Under the pieces are notes generated by a model. It saw only the letters and a list, made by a program, of their open reading frames with translations. It did not search any database and was not told where the DNA came from. From Polyodon spathula (Eukaryota; Chordata; Actinopteri; Acipenseriformes; Polyodontidae): a stretch of DNA of 64,000 nt. The stretch is taken from positions 61,511,678-61,575,677 of the forward strand of contig NC_054538.1 of NCBI RefSeq assembly GCF_017654505.1, read 5' to 3'. Position numbers and translations under genes: made by a program. This document shows positions 1-57,850 of this stretch, piece by piece. How positions within the stretch are numbered: the first letter of the stretch is position 1; every line of letters starts with the position of its first letter.

Positions 1-2712
1 AAAAGGACATTTAAGCGTGAACTACAGGGATACATATAGAGTGATAGAAAGCAAATGTTGTTTAATTGTTCAACACGACAGCTTAAACAGGATTATTTTC
101 TGTATTTGTTTGAAATAAAATGTGGGTTTGTTATGAATGGCCAACTGCTAATAAACAACAGTGAGATGCTTGATCATACTTTTATGAAAAAACAAACAAA
201 AAAAAGTCATATCTAAAACAGCAAATTTGTTATGATAACCCAAGAATTGAACCAGATTTCATCGTAAGGGGGTCGTGAGCCTTTTTGAGGGTGTTCTACA
301 ACAAAGACAGGTTAGCAGCCTCAACTAATCCTACTGGAGATGGGATGTGAAATTCAAAGACCCCTTCATGACAGGCGACATTCTCTTCAGTACAGCGGAG
401 ACTGCTTCCCTTTGTATAAAGCAGTGAACACTTAGATCCTTCTCTGAGCTGCTCGTTCGACTGTCGAAACAGGTACGGGCCTGCCAGGCGCCAGTCGGGA
501 GGGAAGCCTGCAGCTATCCTGCCCCACACCTCCCCATAGGAGTCTATGCAACAGGGATTGTCTAATATCATGGGATTAGTCCTGAGGAAGGGTGGTTTCT
601 TTATTAAAAAATCTAATAGAGGATATGTCAAGCTTTGCCAAGGGGGAGGTATAGTGTGCACTTCAGATGAAACATAAAAGATTCTATTTGCAGATTCTTT
701 TTCACGATATAGGCCTGACAAGTCAGGACAACAGAAAATGAATACTGACATGCTAACGATTCGTTGTATTTTGAGGTGTTAAAGATGTAACAGGCTTTAT
801 AAAGTTGAGAGTGAATGTTAAGTTACAGAAGCGAGTAAAATAAATGAAAACCCATTAATTAAATCTTTAACTATTACTGAAAATGACAGGTCTCCTTGGC
901 AGGAGACTAACCCAGAACCTCAGTGTTACAGATAAAGAGGCTATTCTGATGGAATATTCATTATCCTTTATTCACGAGTTAAAGAGCCTTGTGAGAAAGC
1001 CGTGCTGTAATGTGCAATCTCTTGGCTTAGAAAGTCAATGGGGTTTATTTTAATGATTGAAACAGTGGCAGATCTTAGAGCTGCTGCTCTCTTTCCACCA
1101 TGTTGTTGTATTTAGGGATGGTAATAATGTTTGAACATGGTACATCTATCAAAGTAATCATGATTATGTTGAAAAGTATTCACAGGTTACATCACAAAGT
1201 AATAGAAAGCAATACATTTGTTTGAACACTGCAGGGTGTTCAACAGAACAAGCTTTGGCTAACTTCATTGAATGCTAAGTGAGATTTATCAAAGCGCAAT
1301 TTGTGCAGCTATTGTGAGAGTAAAAACTGTCAGGTGATGCAACTAGAGTACATTTGGGATATTTTAATGGCCAAAGATAGTCAGATTGAAATGTACCACA
1401 AACAGAGATACAAAATGATCATGAGCTTTACTATAAAATAGTAAATGAAAAATCAGAGTAACAAAGAAACACCATAAGGGTAGTTTATGGATTGAAAAGA
1501 CAAAATTGCCTAATGGTAGGTAATACTGTGCTAACTCTGTAAAATGCAGCCATGGTTATGTTGTTTGTATTCTACCTAATGAGAATGGGAATCCTAATAT
1601 AATGACGTTTTGGGTCAGATAGAAGCCAGTAGAGCATCCTTGTCCACAGAGTTTATTGGGAGTCTTTCGGTGAAATCGAGTCTGTTTTATAAACTTTTGT
1701 TTCTTTCACCTGTTGACAGTGATGTGCCTTGAAGATTAACTAACCTTAGTTAATTGTAAACTAAGAAAAACTAATTTCAATCCATGTGTTTGGACAGGTA
1801 CTGAAATATTCACCTGCCCAGGTCAGACATTTACCCACCAGGGACTGTTGGATGGGTTAATCTTGGACTCCAGAAAAGGGATTATCATTTTTCTGACAGC
1901 TGTCAAGGGATGCGAGAGGACTGAAACATGGCATTCTGTCCGTAGCCTATAGCTAAAGATCAGTCCTCTTTGGTAATATTTAAAAAAAAAAAAAAAAAAT
2001 TACGATAAGAAAGAAAAAAAGAAACAAAAGAAAAAAACACTCTTAAGCTTTCTAGGGTATAACGTTGCTAGTTTTCTTCCCACCCATGACAATTTCAAAT
2101 AGCAGGAACTCTAAATGAACTCCTATCTTTTTGACAGGTAAGTTTATGTCTATTGCAACCCCCTTTTTAAAAGCATGCCATTCATTTCAAATCCTTTTTC
2201 AGTGTCAATTTAACTTAAATGACTGATAACTGAGCAAGGTACTGTTACTGTTTGTCCTTCAACACTGAAATGTATGGCATCTAAATTTATAGTTTATTGA
2301 CAAATGTTAAAACAGAGGTTTACAATATTGTGAATTGGGGACAAACCTAGGATTGGCTTGCACATTACACTAAATACTGGATCCGCTTTTGCCCAGCCAT
2401 AGATGGGATTTTAGTTCGAAGCGCAATGATGATAATGTGGGTTGCTAATGTTATAACTGAAAACATGTCTTCTAAATCCACTTCCTGGCACTTTATAATG
2501 CATTGAGCTGTTCTAAAGAAATTAGGAAAAAGGAGCTAGAAGGATAAATGTTTTTGCAAGTCTTTATAAACGCTACTAGGGTTAATTGTGTACAGATGTA
2601 CGTATGCATAAAACAGCACAGCTGTTTACTGTTATAGTCAACATATAAAACATATGTTATTGTGAATATGAGGCACATCATTGTTTTAGTTCACAATACT
2701 ATAAGGGTTTGT
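1..2712. other. Upstream non-coding DNA, no gene recognised
   Basis: AT-rich sequence with short poly-A tracts (near 1981-1999). A 151-codon open frame on the minus strand (296-751) has no recognisable domain and is not called as a gene. Around 1036-1090 is one copy of a short dispersed motif (TTTTAATGATTGAAACAGTG then GCAGATCTTAGAGCTGC), also found at 55515-55560 and 56200-56235 and inverted near 16960-17010. Confidence 0.5.
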
Positions 2713-3172
2713 TTGGACAGTGCAGTGAATTTCCCACCCTGTAACCTCAGGACCATGTAAGACCCCTTTCGTTCTTAGCACTAACTCCTGTGACATCTTG
2801 TAATAAAGAAGAGACCTTTTACATTGAAAGCACACGCTTTTTTAAAAGCAGCTGTTCATCAGCAGTTTCTGCAGTGGGAATATGGTATTTAGCTTTATTT
2901 GGCGGTTTTGAATCCTGTGTAGTTTGTCTTGTTGGTAACATCTGCTGTTTGTTGGCCTCAGTCGCTCCAGGCTGGCCAGAGGCAGCAATGTATTTTGCCC
3001 CGGGGTGCTGAATAGTCAGAGATCCCTATTCAGTAGAATTAGTGGCTGCTTCTCTGAGCTTAGCTGTGAAAGCCTGTGTAAAGAAGTGCGATGAGTGAAA
3101 AGACTCAAACTTACAGCCTTTTATCTTTTCTGCTATAAATGGCACAAATAATAGACATGAGATGCTACTTCA
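2713..3172 (+). repeat. Duplicated upstream repeat, copy 1
   Basis: First of two direct copies. Both begin with TTGGACAGTG and end after TGCTATAAATGGCACAAATA. The central 191 bp (2796-2986) appear identical to 7330-7520, while both flanks differ by many substitutions and small indels. No terminal inverted repeats, poly-A tail or coding domain are evident. It could be a dispersed repeat, a duplicated conserved non-coding element, or an exapted SINE; I do not recognise the family. Confidence 0.85.
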
Positions 3173-3793
3173 TGTGACTCTTCCGTGAGTTGGGAATATT
3201 ATTTGTATCTGCTTTTACCAAGGATTTAGGAGCATTATTAATAATTCTCAGACTTTATGGAGTCTTCTTAAAACCGTGGCTGCTGCATGCAAAGTGAGGG
3301 ATTTATCCAAGGTCTTAATGGTATGATGTTGTTAGCCTTATGAAAAGCTGAGAGATGTGAAATAGGTTATCCCTAAAGGAGAACAGGACATGCTTGCCAC
3401 TCTAAGGTGCTAACAGTGCTCTCTAGAAGTGGTGTACATTTAACATTCAATATTCCTGTAGCTGCTACGCAAACTCCCCCCTTACTCCAAAGATAGAATT
3501 GCCTTGTTGTCTCAAACTGAAGGTTTGTCTGTGTGAATATTTCTGTACACAGCATGTCATTACTCGGACAGAGTCGACACTGGCTCGTTCACGCAGAAAT
3601 TAACACAGAAATAAAACAGAAATGGACATACAACAATACAAAGAAAGACACCTTCTGGTAAGAAATAACAGAACAATTGGAAATTGATGGCATGTCTATC
3701 TCTATTTCACCTTAATTTTAATCAGAGTGACATTGGGTGCCACACACTGGTTTCGTATTTCTGTAAAATGATGCTTCTTTGTTTTAATAATGT

Positions 3794-3858
<65 letters not shown>
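3794..3858. repeat. (AAT)n microsatellite
   Basis: About 20 tandem AAT units immediately upstream of a Tc1 element. Confidence 0.97.
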
Positions 3859-3953
3859 CATTACATTCACAGATAAACTGAAGATTTTATTAAAACTGAA
3901 AATCAATAAAAAAAAAAAGTATTAAACTAATTCTCAGCATTTACAAAGAAATA

Positions 3954-5372
3954 CAGTGGCTCTCAAAAGTATTCACCTCCCTTGGACTTTTCCACATTTT
4001 ATTGTGTTACAACATGGAATCAAAATGGATTTAATTAGGAGTTTTTGCCACTGCAACACAAAAAAAGTCCATGGTGTCAAAGTGAAAAATAAAATAAATA
4101 ATTGATTGCATAAGTATTCACCCCCTTTGCTATGACACACCTAAATAAGCTGTGGTGCAACCAATTGTCTTTAGAAGTCACATAATTAGTTGAATGGAGT
4201 ACACCTGTTTGCAATTATGTGTTTCACATGATTTCAGGTTAAATACACCTGTCTCTGGGAGGTCCCACAGTTGGTTAGTACATTTCCTAACAAAAACTAC
4301 ATCATGAAGACGAAGGAACATTCAAAGCAACTCCGGAATAAGGTTCTTCAAAAGCACCAATCAGAGGTAGGATATAAGAACATTTCCAAGGCATTGAATA
4401 TCCCCCGGAGCACAGCAAAGTCCATTATTAAGAAATGGAGAGAATATGGCACAACTGTGAATCTGTCTAGAACAGGCCGTCCTCAAAAACTGATTATCTG
4501 GGCGAGAAGGGCACTAGTCAGGGAGGCCACCAAGAGGCCTTTGGCAACTCTAAAGGAGTTACAGTCTTCCATGGCTGAGCTGGGAGACACTGTGCATACG
4601 GCAACAATAGCCCGAGTGCTTCACAGAACTGGCCTTTTTGGGAGAGTGGCAAAAAGAAAGCCATTGTTGAAAAAAACTCACATCAAATCTCGGCTAGAGT
4701 TTGCCAGAAGACATGTGGGAGACCCTGAGACCAAGTGGAAGAAGATTCTGTGGTCTGATGAGACCAAAATAGAGCTTTTTGGCCTCAATGCTAAGCACTA
4801 TGTTTGGCGCAAGCCTAACACCGCACATCATCCTGAGAACACCATCCCTACTGTGAAGCATGGTGGTGGCAGCAGCAGCATCATGCTATGGGGATGCTTC
4901 TCTGCATCAGGGCCTGGAAAGCTTGTGAAGATAGAGGGCAAAATGGATGCAGCAAAGTACAGAGAAGTCCTGGAGGAAAACCTGGAGAAGTCTGCAAGAG
5001 ACCTGGGACTTGGCAGAAGATTAATCTTTCAGCAGGACAATGACCCCAAACATACAGCCAAAGCCACACTGGAGTGGCTTAAAAACAAAAAGGTCAATGG
5101 CCTGGAGTGGCTCAGTCAAAGCCCGGACCTCAATCCAAATGAGGAAAGAGTTGAAAATTGCTGTTCACCAAAGGTCCCCATCCAACTTGACGGAGCTTGA
5201 GCAATTTTGCAGGCAAAAATTGCAGTGTCCAGATATGCAAAGCTGGTAGAAACTTATCCAAATAGACTTATTGCTGTAATTGCTACCAAAGGTGCCTCTA
5301 CCAAATATCGACTCAAGGGGGTGAATACTTATGCAATCAATTATTTTCTGTTTTGTATTTGTAATTAATTTA
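3954..5372 (+). mobile_element. Tc1/mariner element, DD34E type, right arm truncated
   Basis: A left terminal repeat (CAGTGGCTCTCAAAAGTATT) follows a TA dinucleotide. A second copy of the repeat core (TAAGTATTCACCCCCTTTG) lies about 150 bp further in, the outer/inner arrangement seen in Sleeping Beauty-like Tc1 elements. The matching inner repeat of the right arm is at about 5311-5340 (GGGGGTGAATACTTATGCAA), but the arm stops after ATTTGTAATTAATTTAG near 5372 and the outer right terminus is absent. It is the same family as the fragments at 32912-33670 and 33949-34177. Confidence 0.92.
4304..5270 (+). pseudogene. Tc1 transposase, frameshifted after the third catalytic residue
   Basis: A cut-and-paste transposase: paired helix-turn-helix DNA-binding domains then a DDE nuclease. 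From the ATG at 4304 it reads MKTKEHSKQLRNKVLQKHQS, with the second HTH and GRP hook around [15 protein letters not shown]. The first catalytic Asp is in LWSDETKIELFG, the second in FQQDNDPKHTAK, and the Glu in SPDLNPNEERVEN. Asp to Glu leaves 34 residues between them (DD34E). Right after this Glu a small deletion of about 7-8 nt shifts the frame. The expected continuation LKIAVHQRSPSNLTELE is read in another frame at 5150-5200, then decays. The element is therefore not autonomous. Confidence 0.9.
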
Positions 5373-5870
5373 GACACTGTATTGCATATCTCTAGACTAC
5401 ATATAATTAATTGGATGAAATGCAGGAATCAGAATACACTGTCTGTCTGTCGCTGTGGTCGCGCCTTATCATCATGTGACACTACTATCAAATTTGATTG
5501 GCTAGTATTGAAATGTTGCCCTCGTGTTGCGTGAAAAATAGAACATCGTCCTAAGTGGAAGACATGTTGCCGGGGTGTTGCCCGGGGTGGTCACACAAGG
5601 CGACAAGTCGGCAACATCTGTTGCCCCCTTTTTGCCGTCAACAAATGTCACCGGTGTGACCAGGTCTTTAGGATTGATTGCACTGCTAGCAGACTAGATC
5701 ACTTATGTGCGCTGGGTGAAAAAAATCTTGGAACCACATGTTCCATCTTGACACTACATTTAACCAATCAGAGAGTTGAAGGTGTGGGTTTTCCGTTTTA
5801 TGCACTTCGAGAGGCAGAAACGTTAAAGTGACTGACTGCTGAAAAAATAACCGCTTATTTTCGAAAAAAG
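5373..5870. other. Unassigned sequence between Tc1 and hAT-like debris
   Basis: Contains a locally GC-rich block (5560-5680) with an inverted pair GGTCACAC (5590-5597) and GTGTGACC (5653-5660) and repeated TGTTGCC words, suggestive of a decayed DNA transposon end. No coding content is recognised. Confidence 0.3.
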
Positions 5871-5875
5871 TGACA

Positions 5876-6160
5876 ATGAATGTGGAAATTACCAAACTGA
5901 AGGATGAAAATGAAAAAGACCAACCCGATATAGTCAACGAAGAACTGCAAGAGGGGGCCAGTGTGTAAAAAAAAAAAAAAATTAAAAAATAGAAAAAAGA
6001 AAAAAAAGGAAACATCGTAATAGTGGGTATGATGTTATGTGGGGGAAAAAAATAGAAATTGATTTTTTTACAGCAAGGAATTGGATGGTATGATGTGTAA
6101 GCTCTGCCAGAAACACTAAAAAAGTTTGCAAAGGATTAGGGTGGTAAAAGGAGCAGTGTA
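5876..6160 (+). pseudogene. Possible N-terminal remnant of a hAT-like transposase
   Basis: A short plus-strand reading starts MNVEITKLKDENEKDQPDIV at 5876 and, after stops and a poly-A-like tract, continues as SKELDGMMCKLCQKH near 6076-6117. The CxxC followed by a His resembles the zinc-finger start of hAT-derived proteins (C17orf113/ZNF862-like). Several stops interrupt it. This is recognition from a very short motif, so confidence is low. Confidence 0.3.
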
Positions 6161-6229
6161 ACCTGTGTACGAATTAGGATTTATTATTCAAATTATTGGT
6201 CTTATATGTATTTCAATTTTGCACTGATC

Positions 6230-6412
6230 AGTAGTGTTTTGTTTGAACCTTTTTCTTTGGCCCCTGTGCCTTGTTTCTTTGTTTTTGCTTGTCATTGTCA
6301 TTAATAAATGTGAGCGCGCTTCAGTGCTTTGACTGCAGCTCTCTGTATCCGAGTCTCTCTCCTGCCAGTAACAAGCCTTGCCAGTGACACTACCGTTTAC
6401 AAAGGGGTACAC
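6230..6412 (+). repeat. Possible LTR or retroelement 3' end
   Basis: Pyrimidine-rich sequence with AATAAA (about 6302-6307) followed by a GC-richer tail ending CCGTTTACAA. This resembles the R-U5 part of a Gypsy-type long terminal repeat, but no second copy, primer-binding site or coding domain was found. Decayed; low confidence. Confidence 0.25.
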
Positions 6413-7232
6413 ACCTTACTGAAGGTGGGCGTGGGTATTCTGATCGCCAGTGCCCCTGGGGAGTGCTTTCTGTAACTCATTGACGACAATTCTGAAATCA
6501 TACAATAAACAATACAGCAAAAGTATTGCAACAGGAGCTGTAATTTCACATGAATGCCCACCAGCCTGTTCTTTTTATTTTTCTTCTTTTTTGCCTCTTC
6601 TTCATAGTTCACTGCTGATTAAAAGCAGGTTTTGCTCCCACAGCCTCAAGCGCTACTGCAATTAAAGGAAGGTAAAAGAGTTGCGTCAGGTGTGGTTGAC
6701 AGCTTGTCAAAATTCAAATAGGTACTTAAGTTCTCTTTGTTAAGAAGTAATTACATTTTACATTAAATAAAGAATATTTAGTTTGTACAGTGAAGCAAGG
6801 AAATAAGTTCAAAGAGAGGAGTGACACTATCGCCAAATGATTTCTAAACAAGGCCTTTCAAGGGCTTTTCTGCATTAAGCATTTGTTTTTTGTTTGGCCT
6901 GGGGTGAAGAATTACAGTGGGTTTTTTTTCAGTAACTGAATCACAGTTTTAAACTTAGACATGTTTAATTAAAGACGGTTCTTCTTGAAAATCAGTAATT
7001 TGTACAAGCCTCAGCAGCAAATTAATCAGCCGTGTGCTGAACATCAAGTTTATGCAAAAGTATGTGCTGTGCTTGAGTTATGTCTTGTTTTTCTTTTTTT
7101 TTTAATATTTCTGGCAAGTAAAAAAATAAATGCTCCTAAAAAATTGAAAAATCATCTTTTTTTTGCAGCAAACCTATGAATCAATGATACTAGAACATCA
7201 TTTATTTCATTTCTGATTTGTGACTTATTATT
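6413..7232. other. Non-coding, nothing recognised
   Basis: AT-rich sequence with poly-T/A runs. Short open frames here have no recognisable domain. Confidence 0.5.
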
Positions 7233-7722
7233 TTGGACAGTGTAGCAAATTTCGCATCCTGCAACCTCAGGACCAGATAAGACTCCCCACCCCACAACCA
7301 CCAGGCTCTTTGCACTAACCCCTGTGACTTCTTGTAATAAAGAAGAGACCTTTTACATTGAAAGCACACGCTTTTTTAAAAGCAGCTGTTCATCAGCAGT
7401 TTCTGCAGTGGGAATATGGTATTTAGCTTTATTTGGCGGTTTTGAATCCTGTGTAGTTTGTCTTGTTGGTAACATCTGCTGTTTGTTGGCCTCAGTCGCT
7501 CCAGGCTGGCCAGAGGCAGCCATAATATTTTGCCCTGGGGTGATGAATAGTTTGAGATCCCTATTCAGTAGAATTAGTGGCTGCTTCTCTGAGCTTGCCC
7601 TGCTGCCTTTTAGCTGTGAAAGCCTGTGTAAAGAAGTGCGATGAGTGAAAAGACTCAAACTTGCAGCCTTTTATCTATTATTTTGCTATAAATGGCACAA
7701 ATAATACAGACATGATATGCCA
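7233..7722 (+). repeat. Duplicated upstream repeat, copy 2
   Basis: Second direct copy, 4.5 kb downstream of the first and 0.7 kb before the first WDPCP coding exon. Relative to copy 1 it carries extra bases near 7280-7305 and 7600-7612 (CCCTGCTGCCTTT). The 191-bp core 7330-7520 has no difference that I can see. Its closeness to the 5' end of the gene makes a regulatory role possible, but nothing in the sequence proves one. Confidence 0.85.
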
Positions 7723-8383
7723 TTTCCTTTGACAGTGAGTGCACTTTACTGTAATCTCACTATGTGGTTTGCAGTTTGCAAACATTTTAAATGAATTGGA
7801 ATATATATCTCTTGCAAGTATCAGTGGGGGCTGTGCAAACTAAAAAAAAAAAAAAAAGAAGCTGGAAGCATTGAAACAGATGTCGTTTAAAGATGTTTTG
7901 GGCTATATAACGAGGAGGCGGATTAAAGCTGGCAATGTGGTTTACCAGGTTTATTTGTCTACCAGATAGAAACTTTTAATATGTAGCTCACAATTTTGTA
8001 TTAATTAACTGCTCCTCAGGTTACTGAATGCTTTGTAAATGGCATTGGAACTTACACCCAGCAGGCAGGTGATTTTTCTGTCCAAGTCACAGAAATCCCA
8101 ACGTAGAGGCATTACTGGTAACATGTCCTTCCAGAACCTTGCGAACACCTAGCAGGCATGGCATGTAGAATGAATGCTGTCACCCTATATAGACATGTTA
8201 TGGCAGGTGTTTTTCGTTTTTTATTTAACTCCTTTATAAGATCAGATGGATAATGTAAATCTAGAGTAAATCTCTGCTACCTTTTCACTTCTGTCTGTTT
8301 GGAGGTCTGCTGATCGAGGACACTAGTTAACCTGCTTTAAGAGGGTTATCTTATATGATGTTCCCTTTTCCTTGTTTCAACAG
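7723..8383. other. Region just upstream of WDPCP exon 1
   Basis: No CpG-rich promoter-like block is visible, and the acceptor-like sites at 8383 and 8403 suggest that transcription starts further upstream. The region includes a poly-A tract at 7842-7857. No repeat family is recognised. Confidence 0.4.
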
Positions 8384-8407
8384 AATCAACTTTCCATTCG
8401 CAGTCAG

Positions 8408-53898
<45,491 letters not shown>

Positions 53899-54439
53899 GT
53901 AAGAATGCTGTTAAGAGCTCTTCAAATCGTCCTTTCTTTAAAACATTGCACATGAAGTACTTGTTTTCAGGTGGACTTTAAATTAGTTTCTGGCTGATTT
54001 GGCTGCAGTCTAAAAATAATTTTGATTGACTGCAAAGGAGTTTAACCCAAGCAAAACCCCACAAAGGTGGAATATAGAAAGGGTCTGCTTTTTTACAGTT
54101 TTCAGGTTCTGTGTCATTTTTTTTCTTTAAAAAAACATATTTCAGTTCTGCACATAAGCATGGAGTATAGGGAAATGGCTATGAACAATAACATATCAGA
54201 AACTTTACTTACATTTCACTGTGTTACACTTTTCTTTTAAAAAAAGAAGCCTTACAATACAAAAGTATGCATGCCTGATTTATAATAGCTACACAACATT
54301 AATGAAAGAATCTATCGGGCTAATAAATACATTTTATTGGTTTAAACCCTAAAATCAGAACCCCTAAATATACACCATGCTAAATTTTCATGGTCATTGT
54401 GCAGTTTGTCATGCGCTTATTCAATTATTTATTTATTTT

Positions 54440-54765
54440 TTACATATAAATTTAGTAGTCGCCAATTATTTTTATTATTTTCTCCCAATTTAGAATAGCA
54501 AATTATTTTTAGGCTCAGCTCACCACTACCACCCCCCGCACTGACTCGGGAGCGGCAAAGACAAACATAGGCTGTCCTCCGAAGCGTGTGGCTTCTTTTC
54601 ACACTGCAGACTCACAATGCAGCTACCTCAGAGCTACAGAGTCGGAGGACAACGCAGCCCTGGGCAACATACAGGCAAGCACGCAAGCGCCTGGACAAAC
54701 TACAGGGGTCGCTGGTGTGCGGTGAGCTGAGGACACACTGGTTGACCTAAGCCCTTTTTTATTAG
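54440..54765 (+). repeat. Dispersed GC-rich repeat
   Basis: An AT-rich lead (CGCCAATTATTTTTATTATT) is followed by ACTGACTCGGGAGCGGCAAA, GCTGTCCTCCGAAGCGTGTG, CTACAGAGTCGGAGGACAAC and ACTACAGGGGTCGCTGGTGT. I associate this unit with repeats in sturgeon/paddlefish genomes, from memory and unverified. It stands out by GC content from the surrounding intron. No coding function. Confidence 0.6.
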
Positions 54766-57489
54766 AAATCCCAGACATGTGCCATGCTTTTCTATGTTTT
54801 ACAATGCTTTGATTGTTTTACCTTCACTTTAAGAAAATCATATTGTATATGCACACAAGCTCACAGGACACACACTGTTTTTATATGTCTGTTTGTATGA
54901 AAGCTTGTGACTTGTATAAGGTTGATTTTTACTGTGCATTGGCCTGCCACATAACACAGAAATATACTAAGTATAAACGGTACATTCTTGTTAGCTGCTT
55001 AATGATACTTTATAGTTTATGGATTTTCTAAGCGTTTATTGGTGATAAACTAAGGTGGTTGGAACATTATCTTCTTAGCAGGTGTCTACAAACAAAGCAG
55101 TTATGTATAGGTGATAAAACATTCATATTTTAATGAAACACAAATATGTTCTTGATCGATGGAAAACACAAGGGGGTGCAATTTATATCCCTGACTAACA
55201 GTGCAGCACTTTCCTTACTAAAGTGGATTGCAGGATGGTAACAAGTTTTTTCAACATCAGCTTACATATATTGCCTAGATCAAAGTTCAAATTACCCATC
55301 TTAAAGCCTGTTGGGCTAACATTGCAATAAGGGAATCATACTTTTACCGATAGAGGTCTACTTTAATCATTTTACTTGCCATCATTGGAGATTTGCTGAT
55401 TTGAGGTTTGGTTTTCCCTTTAAAGAAACTGTTTAAAGAAATTCTCTTGTAAAATAATAGCACAATCAAACTTTTCGCTGCAGATGAAAAAATTACATAT
55501 GAATTGAAAAACAATGGGGGTCTGTTTTAATGATTAAAAGTGCAGCAGATCCTAGAAGCGCTCCCCTAAAAGTTGAAATGTGCTTGGTTGCTGACCTCTT
55601 TTCTTAAGTATTTAGATGTGCAAAAAAGCATTTGGTTTCTTGGAATATCATAAAGATTCAAAGTTGTCTAATATATTTTTCTGAATAAATGTAAGTGTTT
55701 ACTTGATATATGCCATACCTGTATTGAAACCACCATTTACTTCACTCACAATCATATTTTCACATTATATAGGTACTGTCACTATATGGGTATAACTGAT
55801 ATTTTGTGAGTCACTAACTGGAGTATAGATTTGTGCAATTATTTTAACATGTGGATGTCTGATTTGTTTGACAAACTGCTGTGGCGGTTTTGCTTTTAAT
55901 CAGACCTGTTCAGAAAATGTGCCTTTGCCCAAGCCCTTATTGCTTAATAAGGCCTGTCCTTATTAACAAGAAATGCTCATGTTTTATGTTGAAAGAGAGA
56001 TAACAATGTGTTGCTAGTTTAATCACGGATTTACAATTACAATCCATTTAGCACAGTTATACTGATGTGTAAAATGAAAAAAATGAAAAGTCTTTCATAA
56101 ATCATTCAGAAAAAAAATGTTTGTTACGTACACTAATAGAATTATTAAAAGGTATTGGGCTCTATGTTAAGGATATTAACACACTAGCTCTAGGATGATA
56201 TTATTGGGTTCTATGTTAATAATCTAAAGCATGGCAGATCTTAATACTTTAACTCTGTATTAATCATGCTGGTATCCCTGTCCCCAACAGTGGTGAAATA
56301 AGTTTCTGAAAAGTCTGGTACAGTCAGCACTCACATATCACTTCAGTGACGGTTAAACACGTGTGACACATCCTGATTATTTAATTTTTGGCCTCTTGTC
56401 CGTTTTTCAGGGAACACAAAAAAGATACAATGTCAAAAATAAATAGCTGAAGGACTGTGTTTTAAAATAAGAAGGCTTCTATTTAGATGTGGTGTAGTTG
56501 GTTTTGTTGGTACAGTACTATATTTTCAACAGAAGTATTTTTAATTCAGAACGATATGATTCTGAAAACATCACTTGCCAAAAGAGACGACATGTGGACT
56601 GTAATACAGCACATGCTTTTAAATGCGGTTCATATTGTAGCATTGTGTAAAATTCCCCATTAATGAGCCAACAGCAAAATTAAATAAAAATGTTACCCAT
56701 GCACAGAACAGCATAAAACGTAAAAGGTAATTTAGCAAAAGTTTGAAAAACAACACCAGTATCCAGAATTAAAACAGAATCCAAAGTCAGTCTTCAAAAT
56801 TGCAGCACACAGTGCTCGATAAAGCTCTAATGTCACTTGCAAATAAAAATAAGCAAAAGCAACTAAAGATCACAGATTAAATTAAGATTAAAAATTAAAA
56901 TATTCGTAGTGTCTAAAATTGTTTCCTGATTAACTGTTTTACATTACTGTAGCTGGTCCCGTTCGCTTTGTTTTTGCACATTTTTGTCAGGAGAAACTGG
57001 AGGAAGCGCTGTGTAACTGCACAATAAAAACAGACTGATTTGGCATGCGAGGGGAAAAAAAAAAAAAAAACGGGCTGTGATAGATAATCAAATAAATTGT
57101 AACACTGAAGATATGGGTTTTGTATCAGGAAACTGGTGACGAAGTTGGAAATCGCGTGTTATGGGTAAGTGCATTCATTCGTTACATATATATAATGGGA
57201 ATTGATGTGTATCTGAGTGTCATATATCTGAGTGCTGACTGTATAGATAGCAGGACTACATTTGACTGTACTTAAAGCCCATTAAGCCCATATGATCTTA
57301 CCAACAATAAACAAATACATTAAAAGCTAGTATTGTTGTCATACCCATGTACAATAGAGACAAAGTTGCAATATGTTTGGATTCATATAAGCAGGAATCA
57401 TTATTTATCTTGTGTATATTTTAAATTCTATATTTCTTAAATGTATTATTCAGTTTAAAAAAAAACAAAACAAAAAAAACAATAAAAAT
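54766..57489. other. WDPCP intron 13, first part
   Basis: Two copies of the short dispersed motif also seen at 1036 occur at 55515-55560 (GTCTGTTTTAATGATTAAAA) and 56200-56235 (GGGTTCTATGTTAATAATCT). Otherwise unremarkable AT-rich sequence. Confidence 0.45.
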
Positions 57490-57850
57490 ATTAGTTGGTG
57501 CAGTGGATCAGTGACCGAGGCTTCCACCAGTAGAGGCCTGGCTTTGAATTAAGGGTTAGGTGACAAAGGAAATGTGTTTGATTGTCTCAATGCAGCCGTC
57601 AGTGGAAGATTATGACAACATACATTTGGGTGCAATTGGCTCTAGACAGGCACTTGTCTCAAAAATAGAGGTACTAGATTAGATAGGAAAGAACACTGAA
57701 CTGCACCTCACTCCCCTACCAGTGAAATCCCTCAAGGGCAGGGTTGAGGCAATGGAGCTCTCATTGCCTCTGCTTGTACTACTGTATGCCTGTTATGCGG
57801 ATCAAAAGGGAGGACTGCTAAAGAACCACCTTTCATGAGGATAGAAAAAC
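57490..57850 (+). repeat. Probable tRNA-derived SINE
   Basis: Starts with tRNA-like promoter words (TTGGTGCAGTGGATCAGTGA as A-box region and GGCCTGGCTTTGAATTAAGG as B-box region). Its body shares blocks with 41729-41960. Diverged copy; family name unknown to me. Confidence 0.5.

Noticed and set aside
296..751. 151-codon minus-strand open frame upstream of WDPCP
   Set aside because: No recognisable domain or family motif, no supporting splice or start context, and length is compatible with chance in a GC-richer patch.
2790..3011. Open frames within the duplicated repeat (also 7324-7644)
   Set aside because: The shared translation only reflects the identical 191-bp nucleotide core; the frames end differently and have no family match.
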